Assembly: GCA_023426275.1 (NCBI GenBank)
Contig: JAFABC010000018.1
Span: 1-7,000 of the forward strand
Direction of reading: 5' to 3'
DNA from: Pseudomonadota bacterium
Lineage (GTDB): Bacteria > Desulfobacterota > Desulfovibrionia > Desulfovibrionales > Desulfovibrionaceae
Length of the DNA stretch: 7,000 nucleotides
The notes beneath the pieces are model-generated. The model saw only the letters and a program-made list of their open reading frames with translations. It made no database searches and was not told the origin of the DNA. Position 1 is the first letter of the stretch. Each line of letters begins with the position of its first letter. This document shows, piece by piece, positions 5,148 to 7,000 of this stretch. The position numbers and the translations under genes were made by a program.

Positions 5148-6014
5148 ATGTTCGCGATCATCGGCATCCTCATCGTTATCGGCTGCATCCTGGCCGGCTT
5201 CATTCTGGAAAAGGGCAACTTCGATCTGCTCCTCTCGGCCGCGCCGCCTGAAATGCTCATGATCGGCGGCGGCGCGCTGGGGCAGCTCGTCATCAGCGCG
5301 CCCAAGGACGTGCTCGGGGCCACCTTCAAGGGCGCACTGTCCGTTTTCGGCGGCATGCTCACGAGCAAGGGCTATTACCTGGAGCTGCTCACCACCCTGT
5401 CCGGCCTGTACATGAAGATCCGCCGCGAGGGACTGGTCGCCATCGAAAAGGACGTGGAGCGGCCGGCGGAAAGCCCGATTTTCAGCAACTTCGCCAAGAA
5501 CAAGAAAAACCACGAGGTGCTCACATTCATCTGCGACACCATGCGGATTTTCTCCACGGTCAACATCGAGGCCCACGAATTCGAAACCATCATGGACGCC
5601 GACATCGAGGCCACCGTCCACGAGGCCCTGGTGCCGGCCCACAGCATCTCCAAGACCGCCGACGCCCTGCCCGGTCTCGGCATCGTGGCCTGCGTGCTCG
5701 GCGTCGTGCTCACCATGGGCAAGATCAACGAGCCGGCCGAAGTGCTCGGCCACAGCATCGGCGCGGCCCTGGTCGGCACGTTTCTCGGCGTGTTGGCGGC
5801 CTACGGCTTCGTGGCCCCCATCGCCACCAACATCGAGCACCGGGCCAAGGAAACCGAATCCATCCTGCTCGTGGCCAAGGCCTCGCTGACGGCCTTTGTC
5901 GGCGGCAATCCGCCGCCCGTGGCCCTGGAAGCAGGCCGCCGGGCCATCCCCATCAACAAGCGCCCCTCCTTCGAGGAGCTCGAGGAAGCCATCAAGGCCA
6001 GCAAGGGCAAGTAA
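5148..6014 (+). CDS. motA: Flagellar motor stator protein MotA
   Basis: A 288-residue inner-membrane protein that forms the stator channel with MotB and pushes on the rotor protein FliG. Four membrane helices are visible at about 2-20, 35-51, 171-191 and 203-225, with a large cytoplasmic loop between helices 2 and 3. By alignment with E. coli MotA (offset +2), the torque-generating residues are present as Arg92 and Glu100 (KIRREGLVAIEKD). The conserved prolines are Pro175 (ADALPGLGIV) and Pro224 (YGFVAPIAT). The end RPSFEELEEAIK matches the E. coli-like MotA subfamily rather than the shorter PomA type. The ribosome-binding site is poor: GAGG only two bases before the ATG. Translation is therefore probably coupled to motB, which ends 24 bases upstream. 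A terminator follows, so the operon is motB-motA only. Confidence 0.96.
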   Translation: MFAIIGILIVIGCILAGFILEKGNFDLLLSAAPPEMLMIGGGALGQLVISAPKDVLGATFKGALSVFGGMLTSKGYYLELLTTLSGLYMKIRREGLVAIEKDVERPAESPIFSNFAKNKKNHEVLTFICDTMRIFSTVNIEAHEFETIMDADIEATVHEALVPAHSISKTADALPGLGIVACVLGVVLTMGKINEPAEVLGHSIGAALVGTFLGVLAAYGFVAPIATNIEHRAKETESILLVAKASLTAFVGGNPPPVALEAGRRAIPINKRPSFEELEEAIKASKGK

Positions 6015-6039
6015 GCCGGCCGGGTTGCGGAACACACCA

Positions 6040-6079
6040 GGGGCGGGACGCGCAAGGCGTCCCGCCCCCATCCTTTTTT
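6040..6079 (+). terminator. Intrinsic terminator of motB-motA
   Basis: Perfect 12-base-pair GC-rich stem with arms at 6040-6051 (GGGGCGGGACGC) and 6057-6068 and a five-base loop. Six T follow at 6074-6079 after a five-base spacer. The minus side has no U-tract, so it serves the plus-strand operon. The T run overlaps the last codon of the convergent minus-strand gene (stop at 6078-6080). Confidence 0.8.
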
Positions 6080-6803
6080 ACGGCCGCAGCAGCGTCACCC
6101 GGCGCACGCCCCGCAATTGCCGGTAGTTGCCGCCCTGGCTGAGGCACCGCAACACCGCGTCCGCATCGTCCACCACCGTGCCGCACAAGGCGCTCACGCC
6201 CCAGTCGAACAGCAGCGGCGACAGCGGCACGGAATCGCCCAGCAGCAGCACGTAGGCATCGGGCCGGCACATATCGATCAGCCCGTCAAAGGTGTGGTTG
6301 GTGATGGCCGTTCCGGTCATGCCCACCACATCGGCCCGGGGCAGATACTCCCCGGCCTTTTCCGGGCCGAAATCGCCCTCGTGGGGATTGTTCTCCAACA
6401 CCCAGAGATTGGCCGCCCGCTCCCGCAGCCGGGGCAGAAAGGGAAAGTGGCCGATGACGACCACGTTTTTGCCCTCGCCCCGCTCCATGAGGATGTCGCC
6501 GGCATTGCGCTCCACCAGCGCCTCCTCGTCCAGCGGCAGCAAGGCATTGAGCGCGGCCATGCCGATGGCCGCCGTCAGCAGCTTGTCCGACGCGGCCAGC
6601 CCGGCCAGCTCCTTGCCGGACTTGTCCAGCAGAAAGCCGGCCTCGGGCACGAGCGGCGGTTCCTGGCGCAAGGCGTCCCTGGGCAGGGTCGCGGCCAGCC
6701 CGCAACGTTTGGCCAGTACGGCCGTATGGAAAACCCCCTGCCGGATGTCCCGGACAGGGCCGTCGTCCTCGATTGTTTCCAGTAGTCCCGTCAAGAGCGT
6801 CAT
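6078..6803 (-). CDS. DUF4213/DUF364 domain protein (putative heavy-metal chelation family)
   Basis: A 241-residue soluble protein with no signal peptide or membrane segment. The N-terminal part (about 1-88) matches the DUF4213 style, including a catalytic-looking but uncharacterised SGKELAGLAASDKLLTAAIGMAALNAL segment. The C-terminal part (about 95-225) is DUF364, a Rossmann-like fold, recognised from VVVIGHFPFLPRL, then DVVGMTGTAITNHTFDGLI, then LLLGDSVPLSPLLFDWGVSALCGTVVDD. The family name suggests metal chelation and it is common in anaerobes, but no reaction is established. I see no classical metal-binding cluster beyond single Cys and His residues (Cys179, Cys207, His119, His170). GGGAGG lies seven bases upstream of the ATG. 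It converges with motA and has no partner in view, so context gives no function. The leader carries a perfect hairpin (6821-6837). Confidence 0.85.
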   Translation of the reverse strand: MTLLTGLLETIEDDGPVRDIRQGVFHTAVLAKRCGLAATLPRDALRQEPPLVPEAGFLLDKSGKELAGLAASDKLLTAAIGMAALNALLPLDEEALVERNAGDILMERGEGKNVVVIGHFPFLPRLRERAANLWVLENNPHEGDFGPEKAGEYLPRADVVGMTGTAITNHTFDGLIDMCRPDAYVLLLGDSVPLSPLLFDWGVSALCGTVVDDADAVLRCLSQGGNYRQLRGVRRVTLLRP

Positions 6804-6820
6804 CGATATGCCTCCCGCAA

Positions 6821-6837
6821 CCAGGGCGCGGCCCTGG
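6821..6837. repeat. Perfect hairpin in the leader of the DUF364 gene
   Basis: Seven-base-pair perfect inverted repeat, CCAGGGC and GCCCTGG, with a three-base centre. It lies four bases upstream (on the minus strand) of the GGGAGG ribosome-binding site. It could be an mRNA leader hairpin or an operator. The same CCAGGGC/GCCCTGG arm sequences recur in the hairpin at 6972-7000. Confidence 0.5.
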
Positions 6838-6847
6838 ACGATGGATG

Positions 6848-6867
6848 GAATGCCTCCGGCGGCCGGG
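6848..6867 (+). repeat. Partial copy of the palindromic repeat
   Basis: Bases 6852-6867 repeat the first 16 bases of the full unit at 6880, giving a direct repeat with a 28-base period. With the preceding GAAT the match to the left-edge copy (27-46, reverse complement) is 20 of 20. The palindromic core is missing here, replaced by CGGGGAAAAGA, so it looks like a truncated copy. Confidence 0.65.
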
Positions 6868-6879
6868 CGGGGAAAAGAC

Positions 6880-6921
6880 GCCTCCGGCGGCCGGGGGGCA
6901 TGATGCCCCCCGGACCCCCTC
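6880..6921 (+). repeat. GC-rich palindromic intergenic repeat, right copy
   Basis: A full 42-base unit with its palindrome at 6891-6913 (11-base arms around one central base). It equals the reverse complement of bases 1-42 at 41 positions. It lies in non-coding DNA about 77 bases upstream of the DUF364 start. It is perhaps the 3' region of a gene lying beyond the right edge. There is no transposase and no target-site duplication that I can see. Confidence 0.75.
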
Positions 6922-6971
6922 GATGGTTCTTTGGCGGCGCGAAGCGACGCTGGCGCACCCTTGGCGGCGCA

Positions 6972-7000
6972 ATTTTGCCCTGGCTCTGCCAGGGCAAAAT
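6972..7000. repeat. Perfect 13-base inverted repeat at the right edge
   Basis: Arms at 6972-6984 (ATTTTGCCCTGGC) and 6988-7000 are exact complements around TCT, and pairing may continue past the window. The arms begin with T and end with A, the opposite of the usual A-stem-T terminator layout. A terminator role would therefore need a T run beyond base 7000. The spacer before it carries the direct repeat TTGGCGGCGC at 6931-6940 and 6961-6970. Confidence 0.65.

Noticed and set aside
3294..6071. A 925-codon open frame on the minus strand running opposite rplU, rpmA, motB and motA.
   Set aside because: All four plus-strand genes happen to share one frame (their starts are all multiples of three), and this minus frame is codon-aligned with them. 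It stays open only because the sense genes avoid TTA, CTA and TCA codons, as expected in GC-rich DNA. Its translation is low-complexity and matches no family, and it crosses two terminators.
1..7000. An insertion sequence or genomic island bounded by the inverted repeats.
   Set aside because: The enclosed genes are housekeeping types with uniform composition. There is no transposase or integrase, and no target duplication.

Overview
The window reads as an ordinary chromosomal segment of a high-GC, Gram-negative, flagellated bacterium. The closest fit I can suggest is a Desulfovibrionaceae member (Desulfovibrio/Solidesulfovibrio type). That rests on base composition, on protein style, and on a GC-rich palindromic repeat near both ends that resembles the intergenic repeats I associate with that group. 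It is an inference, not a search result. All eight genes share the same strong G/C third-position bias, and I see no phage, transposon, CRISPR or tRNA signature. No gene-free stretch exceeds 300 bases.

Left part (1-2276, minus strand): three genes read right to left. They are a small four-cysteine Trm112/YcaR-like zinc protein (2073-2276), an Hsp20-family small heat-shock chaperone (1499-1924) and a periplasmic Do/HtrA serine protease with two PDZ domains (67-1437). A very good intrinsic terminator sits directly behind hsp20 and only about 30 bases in front of htrA. The two proteostasis genes are therefore neighbours, but are either separately transcribed or joined only by readthrough.

Middle (2277-3932, plus strand): a divergent intergenic region leads to a PHP-domain phosphoesterase of the RNase AM/YciV (TrpH) type. 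Just 32 bases later come rplU and rpmA (ribosomal proteins L21 and L27), ending in an intrinsic terminator. The usual partner obgE is not next to them.

Right part (3933-6077, plus strand): a flagellar stator pair in the order motB-motA, the reverse of the E. coli order. It is preceded by an excellent sigma-28 (FliA) promoter match (TAAA, 16 bases, GCCGATAA) and followed by an intrinsic terminator. MotB anchors to peptidoglycan and carries the proton-binding Asp. MotA carries the four-helix channel and the torque-generating charged loop.

Right end (6078-7000): a convergent minus-strand gene for a DUF4213/DUF364 protein of unknown function. Beyond it is about 200 bases of non-coding DNA holding one full and one partial copy of the palindromic repeat and two perfect hairpins. 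The full right copy is the reverse complement of the left-edge copy at 41 of 42 positions.

I did not find a previously undescribed system. The items most worth checking are the FliA promoter with the inverted mot order, the inverted repeat pair, the rplU-rpmA break from obgE, and possible RNA control of hsp20.
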